This document shows, one piece after another, positions 21,213 through 33,022 of a stretch of 64,000 nucleotides of DNA (its first letter is position 1; every line of letters begins with the position of its first letter). This stretch comes from Rhodospirillum sp. (GTDB lineage: Bacteria > Pseudomonadota > Alphaproteobacteria > Dongiales > Dongiaceae): the NCBI GenBank assembly GCA_013822765.1, contig PNKY01000002.1, positions 744,001-808,000 on the forward strand. Reading direction: 5' to 3'. Both the position numbers and the translations under genes were made by a program. The notes under the pieces were generated by a model, which saw nothing but the letters and a program-made list of their open reading frames with translations, did no database searches and was not told where the DNA came from.

Positions 21213-21656
21213 ATGAAAAAGCTGCTGATCGTCTTCGTCTTGTTGTTGCTGCTGGGTGGCGGCGGTGGCGGTGCGGCTTGGTGGTACTATTTCCGCACGC
21301 CCGACATAGCCGAGGATGAAGGACCCGCGGTCCCGCAGCTCTCGCAGATCGAACTCGAGACTATTCCCATCACGGTCGTGCGCAATGGCAAGCCGACCTA
21401 TCAATTCTTCTTCCGCATCGTGCTGATGTTCGACGATCCGATGAAGATGGAGATGGTGCAGTACAACCTGCCCGCGGTGTACGACGCCGTGACGACCGAG
21501 CTTCACCAACTGCTCGGTCGCAAGCAAGTGGAGCAGGCAGGCTTCGAAGAGCCGCTGATCCGCCAGCGCCTCGACAAGGCGGTCCGGGCTCGCGTCGGCC
21601 AGGACAAGATCTACAAGGTCTCGATCCGCGCCATGGAGCGCATGGATTTGAAATAG
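21213..21656 (+). CDS. Single-pass membrane protein, FliL-like
   Basis: 147 residues from ATG 21213. One N-terminal membrane helix followed by a Gly-rich stretch and a WWYYF motif, then a periplasmic domain with QLSQIELETIPITVVRNGK, a long helix with ELHQLLGRKQVEQ, and a basic end. The layout and the domain resemble FliL, but no flagellar gene is nearby, and FliL homologues without flagella exist near nusB-thiL-hppA in alphaproteobacteria. Precise role unknown. Confidence 0.65.
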   Translation: MKKLLIVFVLLLLLGGGGGGAAWWYYFRTPDIAEDEGPAVPQLSQIELETIPITVVRNGKPTYQFFFRIVLMFDDPMKMEMVQYNLPAVYDAVTTELHQLLGRKQVEQAGFEEPLIRQRLDKAVRARVGQDKIYKVSIRAMERMDLK

Positions 21657-21707
21657 GACAATTTCGTCCTTGTAGCTCCGGGCACTGTTCCCGCAGTGTC
21701 GCGCCGC

Positions 21708-22901
21708 ATGTCGACTCGTTCCCAGCATCGCGCGGTCCTGCTGCTCTCCATCGCCCAGGCTCTGGCGAATTCCTATACCTCGGTGGTCGCGACCATCTCC
21801 GCCCTCACGGGACAGATGCTCGCCGCCGATCCGCGCCTCGCGACCGTGCCGCTGGGTCTTCAGTTTGTGGTCACGATGGCGGCCACCATCCCGGTCGCGC
21901 ACCTGATGCGGCTGATCGGCCGCCGCAACGCCTTCTTCATCGGCGCCCTGATCGGCGCGGCCGGCGGTGCGCTCTGCATGGCCTCGATTTATCAGAACAG
22001 CTTCATCCTGTTCTGCGTCGGCAACGCGATCCTTGGCGCTTCCAACGCCTCGGCGCTGCATCTGCGCTTCGCCGCGGCCGAGGTCGCCGACGATGCATTC
22101 CGTCCCAAGGCGATCTCGCTGGTCCTGGCGGGCGGCATCGTTGCGGCCGTCATCGGGCCCCGCCTGGCAACCATCGGCACCGATCTCTTTGCGCCATTCA
22201 CCTTCGCCGGCGCCTTTCTGTTTGTCGCGCTGCTGTCGCTCGGCATGATCCTGCCGGTCATGCCGGTGCGCTATCCGACGCCGACCGCGGCCGAAGTGTC
22301 GGGCGAGCAGCGGCCTCTGGCCGAGATCCTGCGCCAGCCAGTCACCATTGCCGCCTTGTTTGCGGGCGTGTTCGGTTACAGCACCATGGTCTTCATCATG
22401 ACGGCGACGCCGCTCGCCATGAAGTTCTGCGGCTTCGGGATCGGCGACACGGCCAACGTGCTCTCGGTCCACATCCTCGGCATGTTTGCGCCGTCCTTCG
22501 TCACGGGCCACATCATCCGGCGCATCGGCGAGCGCAGGGTCCTGCTCACCGGCGTCGCCGCGATGATCGCCACCGTGGCGATCGGGCTCGCCGGCATCGA
22601 CATCCTGCATTTCTGGTTCGCGCTGGTGCTGCTCGGCATTGGCTGGAACTTCCTGTTCGTCGGCGGCACCACCCTGCTGACCAAGTGCTATCGCCCGGCC
22701 GAGCGCGCCAAGATGCAGGGCATGAACGACTTCCTGACCTTCACCGGTGTCGCGTTGTGCTCGTTCATTGCCGGCGCGGTCGAGCAGAGCTGGGGCTGGA
22801 ACGCGGTGCTGCTGGGCTCGCTGGTGCCGACGGCGCTGATCCTGGGCGCCGTCGCCTGGGGCGCGCCGCGTCAAGGCGTGGCCAGGCCGGCCTCGGCCTA
22901 G
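21708..22901 (+). CDS. Major facilitator superfamily transporter
   Basis: 397 residues with about 12 hydrophobic segments in two halves. The loop motif between helices 2 and 3 is [19 protein letters not shown] (MFS motif A variant), repeated weakly as [12 protein letters not shown] in the second half. GTG 21696 is an in-frame alternative start. Substrate cannot be inferred; sequence style is that of drug/metabolite exporters. Stands alone between the FliL-like gene and hppA. Confidence 0.85.
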   Translation: MSTRSQHRAVLLLSIAQALANSYTSVVATISALTGQMLAADPRLATVPLGLQFVVTMAATIPVAHLMRLIGRRNAFFIGALIGAAGGALCMASIYQNSFILFCVGNAILGASNASALHLRFAAAEVADDAFRPKAISLVLAGGIVAAVIGPRLATIGTDLFAPFTFAGAFLFVALLSLGMILPVMPVRYPTPTAAEVSGEQRPLAEILRQPVTIAALFAGVFGYSTMVFIMTATPLAMKFCGFGIGDTANVLSVHILGMFAPSFVTGHIIRRIGERRVLLTGVAAMIATVAIGLAGIDILHFWFALVLLGIGWNFLFVGGTTLLTKCYRPAERAKMQGMNDFLTFTGVALCSFIAGAVEQSWGWNAVLLGSLVPTALILGAVAWGAPRQGVARPASA

Positions 22902-23034
22902 CGGAATCGGGCCGGGTTGCACCCTTCGGTCGTTTTCCCTATGCTCCGCGCCCGAAAGTGTGCCGGGCCTCGGATTCTCTTTGGATTCCATGGCTTTGGC
23001 CAGGACGATACTTCTGACAGGGGATGATCTCGAT

Positions 23035-25125
<2,091 letters not shown>

Positions 25126-25147
25126 CCGGCGATCGATCGCGAAACGC

Positions 25148-25178
25148 AAAACCCCCGGCCATTGCGCTGGGGGTTTTT
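25148..25178. terminator. Bidirectional terminator between hppA and bamE
   Basis: AAAACCCCC (25148-25156) pairs with GGGGGTTTT (25169-25177), loop of 12 bases, with A and T runs on each side. It can end transcription of hppA on the plus strand and bamE on the minus strand. Confidence 0.85.
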
Positions 25179-25209
25179 GTTTGTGGTTCGACGGTCGCGA
25201 TGAGCTGCG

Positions 25210-25674
25210 CTAGTTGGGGCGCTCGTCGCCCTCGGGATTGAAGCGGCCGAGGTTGCCGAGCAGCTGCTGGATGATGGTGAGCTCGTTGCCCTCGGTCGGC
25301 GTGGTGCGGTCGACATAGGCGATGGTGCGGCCGTCTTCCTGGCCGTAGACGCGCATATTCTGCACGACACCGCTTTCGTCAAAATTGATGGCGAGCACTT
25401 CCTGGTCCGTCACGTCCGGATCGAAGAAGGCCGTCGTCTCGGTGCGCTTGGAAATGTAGTACCAGGTGCGATCATCGAAGGTCGAAATGGTCGACGGCGT
25501 GCCGATCAGCTCGGCGACGCGGTTCTTGTCATCGACGCCGGGGTTGATCTGCACCACCTGCTCTTCATCCGGCTTGTTGCCGCGCTGATCGATGCGGGGC
25601 GCACAGGCGGCCGCGGTCGCGGCGACAGCCACGATGACACCGGCGAGCAGCGTGCGGCGATAGCGACCGGTCAT
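25210..25674 (-). CDS. bamE: Outer membrane assembly lipoprotein BamE
   Basis: 154 residues. Signal peptide with lipobox AAACAP, then a SmpA/OmlA domain: GTPSTISTFDDRTWYYIS and DESGVVQNMRVYG. Part of the BAM complex that inserts outer-membrane proteins. ATG 25674 is preferred (GAGG 11 bases upstream); ATG 25683 is in frame. Divergent from the ubiquinol-cytochrome c chaperone gene, as in many alphaproteobacteria. Confidence 0.9.
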   Translation of the reverse strand: MTGRYRRTLLAGVIVAVAATAAACAPRIDQRGNKPDEEQVVQINPGVDDKNRVAELIGTPSTISTFDDRTWYYISKRTETTAFFDPDVTDQEVLAINFDESGVVQNMRVYGQEDGRTIAYVDRTTPTEGNELTIIQQLLGNLGRFNPEGDERPN

Positions 25675-25804
25675 GCGGATCATGCCCTCGAAACCGTTGT
25701 AGCCCTTGTGCTGGCGCGCAGCCGGCGCTATGCCCAGGGCGTCCTTCCCGCGCGGACCATACGCACCGGCAGGCCTCGCTGTCAAGATTCAGGATCCGGC
25801 TATC

Positions 25805-26383
25805 GTGTTGTTTTTGAAGAGATTATTCCAAGCGCCGCGGCTCGAGGCGGAAGCGCGAACGCTATATCGCCAGATCGCCGAGCGAGCGCGGCGGCCGATC
25901 CTGTTCACGCTCTATGGCGTGCCCGACACGATCGACGGCCGGTTCGAGATGCTGTGCCTGCACGCCTATGCGCTGTTCCATGGATTGAAGGGCAAGGGCG
26001 CCGATGCCGAAGCGTTGTCGCAGGCGGTCTATGATGCGATGTTCGCCGATCTCGACGGTTCGCTGCGAGAGCTTGGCGCCGCCGACATCGGCGTCGGCAA
26101 GCGGATCAAGGCCATGACCGAGGCGCTCAATGGGCGCATCCAGGCTTATGATCTTGGTTTCGCCACCGGCGACGCCGAGCTCGAGCAGTCGATCCGGCGC
26201 AACGTTTACGGCACCGCGACGCCGACCGACCGGCAGGTGCGTTGGATGGCGCGGCACCTGCGCGGAATCCGTTCGGTATTCGCAGGCACTCCGGTGAAGG
26301 AAATCTGCGATGGCAGTGTGATGTCGCTGGTGCCTGAGCCGCCGGATGAGAGCTTGTTGGAGAGTATCGATGGAGCCCGCTGA
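25805..26383 (+). CDS. Ubiquinol-cytochrome c chaperone family protein
   Basis: 192 residues from a GTG. The CBP3/UQCC1-like domain fills the protein: YGVPDTIDGRFEMLCLHAYA, DLDGSLRELGAADIGVGKRI and KAMTEALNGRIQAYD. In mitochondria this family helps assemble cytochrome b of complex III. It overlaps the following DUF177 gene by 14 bases. A shared transcript with DUF177-rpmF-plsX is the common alphaproteobacterial arrangement. Confidence 0.88.
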   Translation: MLFLKRLFQAPRLEAEARTLYRQIAERARRPILFTLYGVPDTIDGRFEMLCLHAYALFHGLKGKGADAEALSQAVYDAMFADLDGSLRELGAADIGVGKRIKAMTEALNGRIQAYDLGFATGDAELEQSIRRNVYGTATPTDRQVRWMARHLRGIRSVFAGTPVKEICDGSVMSLVPEPPDESLLESIDGAR

Positions 26384-26918
26384 CCCTGCGGAATTCTCGC
26401 GGCCGCTGTCGCTGGACCGCATCAGCATGACCCAGCATCGCGAGGAGATCGTTGCCACCGACAAGGAACGCGCCGACTTGGTTGAGCGCTTCGGCTTGCT
26501 CAGCCTGGATAGCCTCACCGCCAACTTCACGCTGAAGCGCGCCCGCAAGGACCTTGTCAGAGTGAAGGGCCACGTCACGGCGGAGTTGGCTCAGGCCTGC
26601 GTGGTCACCTTGGATCCGGTTCCGGCGCGGATCGACGAACGCTTCGAGGTCGATTTCCTGGAGGGCGTCCAGCCGGTGGTGACCGACCTGGAGTTGGATG
26701 CCGAAGCGGCCGAGGCGCCCGAGCCGGCGCCGGATGGCTGGATTGACCTCGGGGAACTAGCGGCGGAACAGCTGGGCCTTGCCCTGGATCCTTACCCCCG
26801 CAAGCCCGGTGCGGCGGTGCCGGCCGAGTGGCAGGCCGAGCCAGTCGTGGAGCCGGTCGCGGACGAGCGTCCTAACCCCTTTGCGGTATTGGAGAAATTA
26901 AAGGCTGACAAGGGTTGA
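26370..26918 (+). CDS. YceD/DUF177 family protein
   Basis: 182 residues. The domain includes LTANFTLKRARKDLVRVKGH, a short segment with one Cys (AQACVVTLDPVPARIDERFE) and the acidic WIDLGELAAEQLGLALDPYPRKPG. DUF177 proteins are linked to 23S rRNA accumulation and almost always precede rpmF, as here (136 bases). Confidence 0.9.
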   Translation: MEPADPAEFSRPLSLDRISMTQHREEIVATDKERADLVERFGLLSLDSLTANFTLKRARKDLVRVKGHVTAELAQACVVTLDPVPARIDERFEVDFLEGVQPVVTDLELDAEAAEAPEPAPDGWIDLGELAAEQLGLALDPYPRKPGAAVPAEWQAEPVVEPVADERPNPFAVLEKLKADKG

Positions 26919-27054
26919 CCGGCGGCTCGCCAAGCTCCCGGGTGGCGGGTCTGCCCTGCGCGCTCGCACCTTGCGCGAAAGGGCGATATTGGCTATGAAC
27001 CCGCCAATTGGCGGCAGCGACAAGCTGCCTTTATTTTTGTAGTGAGACTGGACC

Positions 27055-27240
27055 ATGGCAGTTCCTAAGAAGAAGGTATCGAGTTCGCGCCGCGACATGC
27101 GCCGCAGCCACCACGCGCTGACAGTGCAGAAGGCGACCGAATGCCCGAATTGCGGCGAGTTGAAGCGTCCGCACCATGTCTGCGGCGCCTGCGGTCATTA
27201 CGACGGCCGGGAAGTCGCGCCGACGACCAGCGCCTCCTGA
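27055..27240 (+). CDS. rpmF: 50S ribosomal protein L32
   Basis: 61 residues: [20 protein letters not shown] start and a zinc-ribbon [20 protein letters not shown] with four cysteines intact (CxxC...CxxC), so the zinc-binding form. Preceded by an AT-rich stretch TTTATTTTTGTAGTGAGA. Confidence 0.97.
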   Translation: MAVPKKKVSSSRRDMRRSHHALTVQKATECPNCGELKRPHHVCGACGHYDGREVAPTTSAS

Positions 27241-27295
27241 CGTCACGGCGGTCGACCTGTAGGGGGGCTCGGCCAGCCAGGAAGGAGATCGGGGG

Positions 27296-28348
27296 GTGAG
27301 CGCCAGCCTGGCTATCTCTCTGGATGCGATGGGTGGCGACAACGCTCCGGAGATGGTGATCCGGGGCGCCGATATTGCACGTCAGCGATTCCCCACTGCA
27401 CATTTCCTGTTCTTCGGCGACGAGCAGCGCATCAAGCCGATGATCGAGCGGCTGCCGGGCTTGAGCGCCGTCAGCGCCGTTCGCCATGCCGAGACCGAAG
27501 TGAAAATGGAGGACAAGCCGAGCCAGGCGCTGCGCGCCGGCCGCAAATCCTCCATGCGCCTGGCCATCGACGCGGTCCATAACGGCGAGGCTGCCGCGAT
27601 CGTCTCCGCCGGCAACACCGGCGCGCTGATGGCAATGGCGAAGATCGTGCTGCGGACGCTGCCGGGCATCGACCGGCCCGCCATCGCCTCGTTCTTTCCG
27701 ACCATGCGCTCCGAGAGCGTGATGCTCGATCTCGGCGCCAACGTCGAATGCGACGCCACCAACCTGGTGCAGTTCGCGGTGATGGGCAGCGTGTTCGCGC
27801 GCACCGTCCTCGGCGTGCGCGAGCCGTCGATCGGCCTGCTCAATGTCGGCACCGAGGAGATGAAGGGGCACGAGGAAGTGCGCGGCGCAGCCCAGATATT
27901 GCGTGCAGCCACGCACCTGCCGGGCACGTTTCACGGTTTCATCGAAGGCGACGACATCGCGCGCGGGATCGTGGACGTGGTCGTGACCGACGGATTCACC
28001 GGCAACGTCGCGCTGAAGAGCATCGAAGGTACCGTCAAGCTGTACGGCCATTTCCTGCGGCACAGCTTCAAGAGCTCGTGGATGGCCGGCCTCGGCTACC
28101 TGATGGCGCGGCCGGCGCTCAACGCTTTGCGCGCGCGTCTCGATCCAAGGCGGTATAATGGCGCGATCTTCATGGGCCTCAACGGCATCTGCGTGAAGAG
28201 CCACGGCGGCACCGACGCTTTTGGATTTGCCAACGCAATCGGCGTCGCAGTTGATATGGTGCAGAATGGCGCCATCGCGAAGATGCAGCAGGAGTTCGAG
28301 CAGATGATGGCGACGCTCGACGCATCACAGTCCGCCGCATCGGTTTAA
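27296..28348 (+). CDS. plsX: Phosphate acyltransferase PlsX
   Basis: 350 residues, GTG start with AAGGAG upstream. Converts acyl-ACP to acyl-phosphate for phospholipid synthesis. Motifs: [37 protein letters not shown], and [16 protein letters not shown]. Order rpmF-plsX-fabH is conserved. Confidence 0.95.
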   Translation: MSASLAISLDAMGGDNAPEMVIRGADIARQRFPTAHFLFFGDEQRIKPMIERLPGLSAVSAVRHAETEVKMEDKPSQALRAGRKSSMRLAIDAVHNGEAAAIVSAGNTGALMAMAKIVLRTLPGIDRPAIASFFPTMRSESVMLDLGANVECDATNLVQFAVMGSVFARTVLGVREPSIGLLNVGTEEMKGHEEVRGAAQILRAATHLPGTFHGFIEGDDIARGIVDVVVTDGFTGNVALKSIEGTVKLYGHFLRHSFKSSWMAGLGYLMARPALNALRARLDPRRYNGAIFMGLNGICVKSHGGTDAFGFANAIGVAVDMVQNGAIAKMQQEFEQMMATLDASQSAASV

Positions 28349-28361
28349 GGTCGATTTCAAG

Positions 28362-29333
28362 ATGGTCACACGTTCCAAGATTCTCAGCGCCGGCTCCTAT
28401 TTGCCGGCCCGCATTGTGACCAATGACGAACTCGCCAAGACCATCGACACCACCGACGAGTGGATCCAGCAGCGTACCGGCATCCGCCAGCGCTACATCG
28501 CGGCGGAAGGGGAGCTGACCTCCGACCTCGCGATCGCGGCCTCGCGCCAGGCGCTGGAGAACGCGGGCCTCAAGGGCAGCGACATCGATTGCATCGTGCT
28601 CGGCACCTGCACCCCGGACCACACGTTTCCGGCGACCGCGACGCGCGTCCAGCATGTGCTGGGCGCCAAGGGCTTTGCGCTCGATATCGGCGCGGTGTGC
28701 TCCGGCTTCGTGTTCGCGCTGGCGGCGGCCGACAATTTCATCCGCCTGGGCCAGGCCAAGAACGCGCTGGTGATCGGCGCCGAGACCTTCTCGCGCATTC
28801 TCGACTGGACCGACCGCAACACCTGCGTGCTGTTCGGCGACGGCGCCGGCGCGGTGGTGCTGCAGGGTAGCGAGGGCAAGGGCGACAAGACCGACCAGGG
28901 CATCCTTTCCACACACCTGTTCTCCGACGGCGCGCACTACGAGCGGCTCTATGTCGACGGTGGGCCGTCGACGACCCAGACCACCGGCCACGTGAAGATG
29001 GACGGGCGCGAGGTCTTCCGCCACGCGGTGGTCAACCTGGCGGCCGCGATCGATACCGCCATCGCCGCCAACCACATCACGGCGGCGGAGGTCGACTGGC
29101 TGGTGCCGCATCAGGCCAACCGGCGCATCATCGACAGCATGGGCCACCGGCTGAAGCTGACCGAGGATCGCGCCGTCATCACCGTCGACCGTCACGCCAA
29201 CACCTCGGCCGCCTCGATCCCCCTGGCGCTGTCCGAGGCCGTAAACGATGGGCGCATCAAGCGCGGCCAGCTGGTCCTGATGGAAGCGATGGGCGGCGGC
29301 TTCACCTGGGGCTCGGCTCTCGTGCGCTGGTAA
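28362..29333 (+). CDS. fabH: 3-oxoacyl-ACP synthase III
   Basis: 323 residues. Starts fatty-acid chains by condensing acetyl-CoA with malonyl-ACP. The catalytic triad is present: Cys113 in [11 protein letters not shown], His in [11 protein letters not shown], Asn in [11 protein letters not shown]. Follows plsX by 13 bases. Confidence 0.96.
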   Translation: MVTRSKILSAGSYLPARIVTNDELAKTIDTTDEWIQQRTGIRQRYIAAEGELTSDLAIAASRQALENAGLKGSDIDCIVLGTCTPDHTFPATATRVQHVLGAKGFALDIGAVCSGFVFALAAADNFIRLGQAKNALVIGAETFSRILDWTDRNTCVLFGDGAGAVVLQGSEGKGDKTDQGILSTHLFSDGAHYERLYVDGGPSTTQTTGHVKMDGREVFRHAVVNLAAAIDTAIAANHITAAEVDWLVPHQANRRIIDSMGHRLKLTEDRAVITVDRHANTSAASIPLALSEAVNDGRIKRGQLVLMEAMGGGFTWGSALVRW

Positions 29334-29407
29334 GCGCAATTCATCCACCGCGCGTTTACCATAGTGTGCGATCGACACGACTCGAGCGTCTTAAGATCGT
29401 TCCTTAA

Positions 29408-29436
29408 TTGACTGATATATCGTGACTCGTTAGGGT
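29408..29436 (+). promoter_or_regulatory. Putative promoter for ihfA-merR
   Basis: TTGACT (29408-29413), 17-base spacer, TAGGGT (29431-29436). It lies 81 bases before the ihfA ATG in an AT-rich patch between fabH and ihfA. Confidence 0.4.
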
Positions 29437-29516
29437 TGTTACGGGCCTGTTGCGAGAGACTCGCGGGCCAAGCCGCGCACCAGACGCGGCGTCACAAAGG
29501 AACGGGGACGACGCGC

Positions 29517-29819
29517 ATGACCGGAAAGACCATCACTCGCGCTGACCTGAGCGAGTCGGTTTATCAGGAGGTAGGGCTCTCTCGAAACGAATCCGCCGAG
29601 CTGGTCGATACCGTGCTCGAGGAGATCTCCGCCGCCCTCACGCGGGGCGAGAGCGTGAAGATCTCGTCCTTCGGCTCCTTCCTGGTGCGCATGAAGGGCG
29701 AGCGCATCGGCCGCAACCCGAAGACCGGCGAAGAGGTGCCGATCAAGCCGCGCCGGGTCCTGGTGTTCCGCGCCTCCCACGTGCTCAAGGACCGGGTCAA
29801 TAAGGGCGTCGCATCATGA
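29517..29819 (+). CDS. ihfA: Integration host factor alpha subunit
   Basis: 100 residues from ATG 29517. HU/IHF fold; [20 protein letters not shown] is the DNA-intercalating arm with the key Pro, and [18 protein letters not shown] the preceding strand. Bends DNA with IhfB. Its stop overlaps the merR-type start (ATGA). Confidence 0.95.
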   Translation: MTGKTITRADLSESVYQEVGLSRNESAELVDTVLEEISAALTRGESVKISSFGSFLVRMKGERIGRNPKTGEEVPIKPRRVLVFRASHVLKDRVNKGVAS

Positions 29820-30355
29820 GCAACGCCAAGCACGCCCCCCGTCCGGAGGCCCAACCGACGCCACAAGCCGCGCCACGCGCCCGGCGGGTCGAGAAATCGG
29901 CCGATGCCTTCCGCACCATTTCCGAGGTCGCCGACGAGCTGGAAGTGCCACAGCACGTCCTGCGCTTCTGGGAGACCAAGTTCGCCCAGATCCGCCCCCT
30001 GAAGCGGGGCGGCGGCCGGCGTTATTACCGGCCGGAGGATATCGACCTGCTGCGCGCCATCCGCGGCCTGCTCTACGACAAGGGCTACACCATCAAGGGC
30101 GTCCAGAAGCTGATCCGCGAAGGCGGGTTGAAGCTGGCGGACGGCGAGGTGGTGCCGGATGTCCCGGGCGCCCTGGAGGGCGAGGAGGTGGCCAGCACGT
30201 CGGAGTCCGGGACCGGGCACGATCTGCCGCTGTTCCGCGCCAACCTGAGTGCCGAGCAGGTGCAGGACGTCAAGGCGGCGGTCGGCGAGCTGTCCGACCT
30301 GCGCGACCGCCTGCGGCGGGCCCTGGACGCCTGCAAGAAGGCCGCCCGGAGCTAG
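29816..30355 (+). CDS. MerR family transcriptional regulator
   Basis: 179 residues. The helix-turn-helix and wing occupy about 34-110: [20 protein letters not shown], then [20 protein letters not shown] and [18 protein letters not shown]. The C-terminus is a coiled coil ([20 protein letters not shown]). No metal-binding cysteines are seen, so not a metal sensor. ihfA-merR-tRNA-Pro is conserved across alphaproteobacteria, and this regulator's ligand is unknown. Confidence 0.92.
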   Translation: MSNAKHAPRPEAQPTPQAAPRARRVEKSADAFRTISEVADELEVPQHVLRFWETKFAQIRPLKRGGGRRYYRPEDIDLLRAIRGLLYDKGYTIKGVQKLIREGGLKLADGEVVPDVPGALEGEEVASTSESGTGHDLPLFRANLSAEQVQDVKAAVGELSDLRDRLRRALDACKKAARS

Positions 30356-30402
30356 CTCGAGACGTTAACGAGCCGAAATTAACCACTGTGATACCGTCGT
30401 CC

Positions 30403-30431
30403 TTGCCCGCTTGGACAGCGGTCGCTATATA
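30403..30431 (+). promoter_or_regulatory. Putative promoter of tRNA-Pro
   Basis: TTGCCC (30403-30408), 17-base spacer, TATATA (30426-30431), implying a start near 30438, 55 bases before the mature tRNA. Confidence 0.5.
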
Positions 30432-30492
30432 ACCCGCGCCGGCTGGTCCACCCCCAGATTTGACGGATCGCCGCGCCATATCACGCCGAAGT

Positions 30493-30569
30493 CGGAGCGT
30501 AGCGCAGCCTGGTAGCGCATCAGACTGGGGGTCTGGGGGTCGTGGGTTCAAATCCCGCCGCTCCGACCA
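30493..30569 (+). tRNA. tRNA-Pro, anticodon GGG
   Basis: 77 bases with encoded CCA. Acceptor stem CGGAGCG (30493-30499) pairs with CGCTCCG (30559-30565), followed by A and CCA. The anticodon arm TCAGA-CTGGGGG-TCTGG gives anticodon GGG; the T arm contains GGTTCAAATCC. It reads CCC and CCU proline codons. Confidence 0.97.
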
Positions 30570-30573
30570 TTCT

Positions 30574-31369
30574 TTAAAAATGCTGGGTCGGCACCGATCC
30601 ATTCGCCGGCGCGCGGATGAGGAGAAAGCCGCGGGTGCCTGCGTCGGGTCCGATCGGCTCTGCCATCGCCGCGAACAGACGCTCTGCCAGGACCCAGACT
30701 GCGGGCGCCTTGTAGCGGGAGACGTCCAGGATCAGGAATCGATCGCTGTCGGCGTCGTAGGCGCCGAGCGGGGAGATATGCCCAGGCCCGTCCTGTCCCA
30801 ACGCGGTCCGGCTGTAGTTGACGATCACGTGGCTGCCGGGCCGGCCCAGATGCTCCGCTGCCCTGCCGCGAAACGCATCGATGCTCGACTGGCCGGCGTA
30901 GCGCACGTCCACCGACAAGCCGTAGGCCCGCAGCACGCGCGCCACTTCGATCAGCGCCGCCTCTGCGCGCGATAGCGCGACCGCTGGTGATCGGCTCGGA
31001 CAGCGCATCCAAGACGTTGTCCTGCGTGAACAGGCGATACGAATCGAAGGCCGCGGGCGCCGGCACTTCGAGCGCGTTCAGCACCATCACGATCGACGCC
31101 GGACCACAATGCACGGTGCTCTTCTGCGTTTCGAACTGCGCGATCAGCGGGAAGAACGCTTCGTGCGCCTCGCTCTCCAGCAACAGCCGCCGGCCCTCAG
31201 GCGCTTCGAACCTGACAAGGCCAGGCGCGGCGCTCCGCGTTTGCGACGCAAGCTCCACGCCGCCGCGACTGAACCAGTGATCGTCGACGAGAACGAACGC
31301 CAGCGTCGCTGCCGCGAGCAATGCCGCAAGAGCGATCCGGGGCATCCGAGATTTCACGGCCGCACCCAT
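30574..31369 (-). pseudogene. Phytochelatin synthase family protein, frameshifted
   Basis: The upstream frame (from ATG 31369) has a signal anchor, then STVHCGPASIVMVLNAL with the catalytic Cys and FTQDNVLDALSEPITSGRAI. The downstream frame, ending at 30574, continues ALIEVARVLRAYGLSVDVRY, then GHISPLGAYD (catalytic His) and LILDVSRYK (catalytic Asp). Skipping one base near 30953-30961 (GGCGGCGC on the minus strand) joins them without a gap, so all three residues of the papain-like triad exist but in two frames. Either a recent mutation or a read error. Bacterial homologues cleave glutathione. The 3' end comes within 5 bases of tRNA-Pro. Confidence 0.8.
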
Positions 31370-31453
31370 GTCCGCCTGAAGGCGGAATCATAGGCCGGTG
31401 CCGCCGGCGGTCAAAGGTCGCTGAAGGAGAGGGTGCCGCGGCGATGGCGGCTG

Positions 31454-31651
31454 CTAGAGCCAGATCCACAGAATGGCGGCGATCAGGCAGGCCCCGCCCG
31501 CGAGATTGAGCCAGTTGCCGATGCCGCTCTTCCTCTGGCCGGCGAGAGCGGCGGCGCTGCCATAGGCGTTGGCGCGGGCGGCTTCCACGCCTACCTTGCG
31601 CAGGGCGGTACCGGCGATCAGCGCGAGCAGTGCGAATCCAAGCAGCAACAT
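31454..31651 (-). CDS. Small membrane protein, unknown
   Basis: 65 residues with two hydrophobic helices (about 2-15 and 48-63) joined by a basic, Ala/Gly-rich linker. AGGAG lies 5 bases before the ATG on the minus strand, which supports a real gene. No family recognised. About 80 bases upstream of the broken phytochelatin-synthase gene, same strand. Confidence 0.6.
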   Translation of the reverse strand: MLLLGFALLALIAGTALRKVGVEAARANAYGSAAALAGQRKSGIGNWLNLAGGACLIAAILWIWL

Positions 31652-31870
31652 GATCTCCTCTCATTGCGGCGGCTAGTGCCTGCGGGAATCATGGGCGGGG
31701 CGCCTCGCTCCGCCAAGCAAGCAAATCTGTCCTCGGCGGCGAGTTCTGCTTACGGCCGCCTTCCTGGCGCGACGCTGACGGCGGCGGCGCGCTCTTGCGC
31801 GAACCGCTGCATCCTTCGGCTTATGTCGTGCGGCAAATTTTCGCGGGTGGGGTATCGCGCTATATTCTTA

Positions 31871-32104
31871 ATGATGAACGCGGAACCAACCCAGCCGGAG
31901 CTCCGGGAAATGACTCAGCATGTCGCGGTCACGGCGTCGACTCCGCTGGCGCGATTCGCGCCGGGCGCATCGGCGGTCCCGGATCAAATGGTCGATCAGT
32001 GGGTGGAGCAGGAATTGCGGCGCGGTCGCAGCAGCGTGCGAGCCGGCCTTGCCATGCTCGCCTGTCTTGCCGTGGTGGCGATCCCGCTCGTAATCTGGTT
32101 TTGA
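31871..32104 (+). CDS. Hypothetical tail-anchored small protein
   Basis: 77 residues from ATG 31871 (31874 also possible). A soluble N-terminus with VPDQMVDQWVEQELRRGRSS, then a single C-terminal hydrophobic helix (about 58-76) preceded by arginines. No clear ribosome site. TATATT at 31861-31866 could be a -10 for a nearly leaderless message. Function unknown. Confidence 0.45.
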   Translation: MMNAEPTQPELREMTQHVAVTASTPLARFAPGASAVPDQMVDQWVEQELRRGRSSVRAGLAMLACLAVVAIPLVIWF

Positions 32105-32123
32105 GAGAGCGGGAGAACGGCTC

Positions 32124-32366
32124 CTAGTGCATGGAGCCGATTTTACGCTGCGTCTCTGACTTCGCTGGATTGACGGTGACCAGGCGGAGTGGGCTGCCGG
32201 TGTAGCGCTTCGGCTGAGGTGCGGTCTCGGACACCGAAATGTCATGCAGCATGGCGTCGACCGCTTCAATCAGCTGGACATGCTGCGGCCACGACCAGTC
32301 GGGAACATTGCCCGATTTGAGCCGCGCTTCCGCCAGCGCACGCACCTTTTGCAGATCGCTTTTCAC
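32124..32366 (-). CDS. Hypothetical protein
   Basis: 80 residues, GTG start with GAGGCGG 4 bases upstream. Helical N-terminus (DLQKVRALAEARLKSGNVPD), a WSWPQHVQLIEAVDAML segment and a basic tail. It is convergent with the small gene ending at 32104. No family recognised; composition looks coding but the call is modest. Confidence 0.45.
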   Translation of the reverse strand: MKSDLQKVRALAEARLKSGNVPDWSWPQHVQLIEAVDAMLHDISVSETAPQPKRYTGSPLRLVTVNPAKSETQRKIGSMH

Positions 32367-32717
32367 ACCCGCCTCGTTAGTGTTGGTCGATCCAGCTCAA
32401 ACACCGGGCAGGGGATTCGGTTCCACCGGTGGCGAACGGCCTGCCTGACCAACTCGTCCGATGTGAGAAAACACCTAAGCCATTGCGGAAATGCCCCACG
32501 CGCAACGCAGCTCCGCGCGCGAATCCGCAGCGTGGGTAAGGGCACAGACATGACGATTGCGCGTCATCATTGTGCGGCGATTTGCCCATCCCAATATCCA
32601 TCGCTGCAACGTGACCGGACGGGCAGGGCTGCGTGCCACGCCGGATCGGTGCGCTGCGGGCCGACAGTCGGGACATTGCCGGCGGGCCTTCGTATTGACC
32701 TGTCCGTGAGGGATCAC
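32367..32717. other. Intergenic stretch, no gene seen
   Basis: 351 bases without a supportable gene on either strand. The reading frames present have no ribosome site and unusual composition. I see no RNA gene, terminator or repeat. Confidence 0.5.
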
Positions 32718-32957
32718 ATGACCACCAAGATGCTTCTCCTAGCGCCGCTCGCCGCCGCCATTCTCGCTGGATGCGCAGCGACCAACGATAGCGCGACGTC
32801 GTCGCAGAGCAGCGCGCAATGCGCCGATCTGTCCGGCTCCGCCTATCTCGAATGCCAGAAGAAGGCGACTCCGGCGGCCAACACCACGAGCAAGCCTTTC
32901 AAGATGGTGCGTCCCAAGGCGCCCAACGGCGACTTCGGGAGCTTCGGGAGTCGGTAA
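32718..32957 (+). CDS. Small lipoprotein, unknown
   Basis: 79 residues from ATG 32718 (GAGGGA upstream). Signal peptide with lipobox AAILAGCAAT, then a Ser/Ala/Thr-rich linker with one further Cys pair (SAQCADLSGSAYLECQKKA) and a basic end PFKMVRPKAPNG. The two Cys in the mature part could form a disulfide. No known family. Confidence 0.65.
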   Translation: MTTKMLLLAPLAAAILAGCAATNDSATSSQSSAQCADLSGSAYLECQKKATPAANTTSKPFKMVRPKAPNGDFGSFGSR

Positions 32958-33022
32958 CGCGTCCCCAGGATGGAAGCGTAGGGGCATCGCCGCTGCGCTT
33001 CCCGCTGGATCCACCAGCGCCG

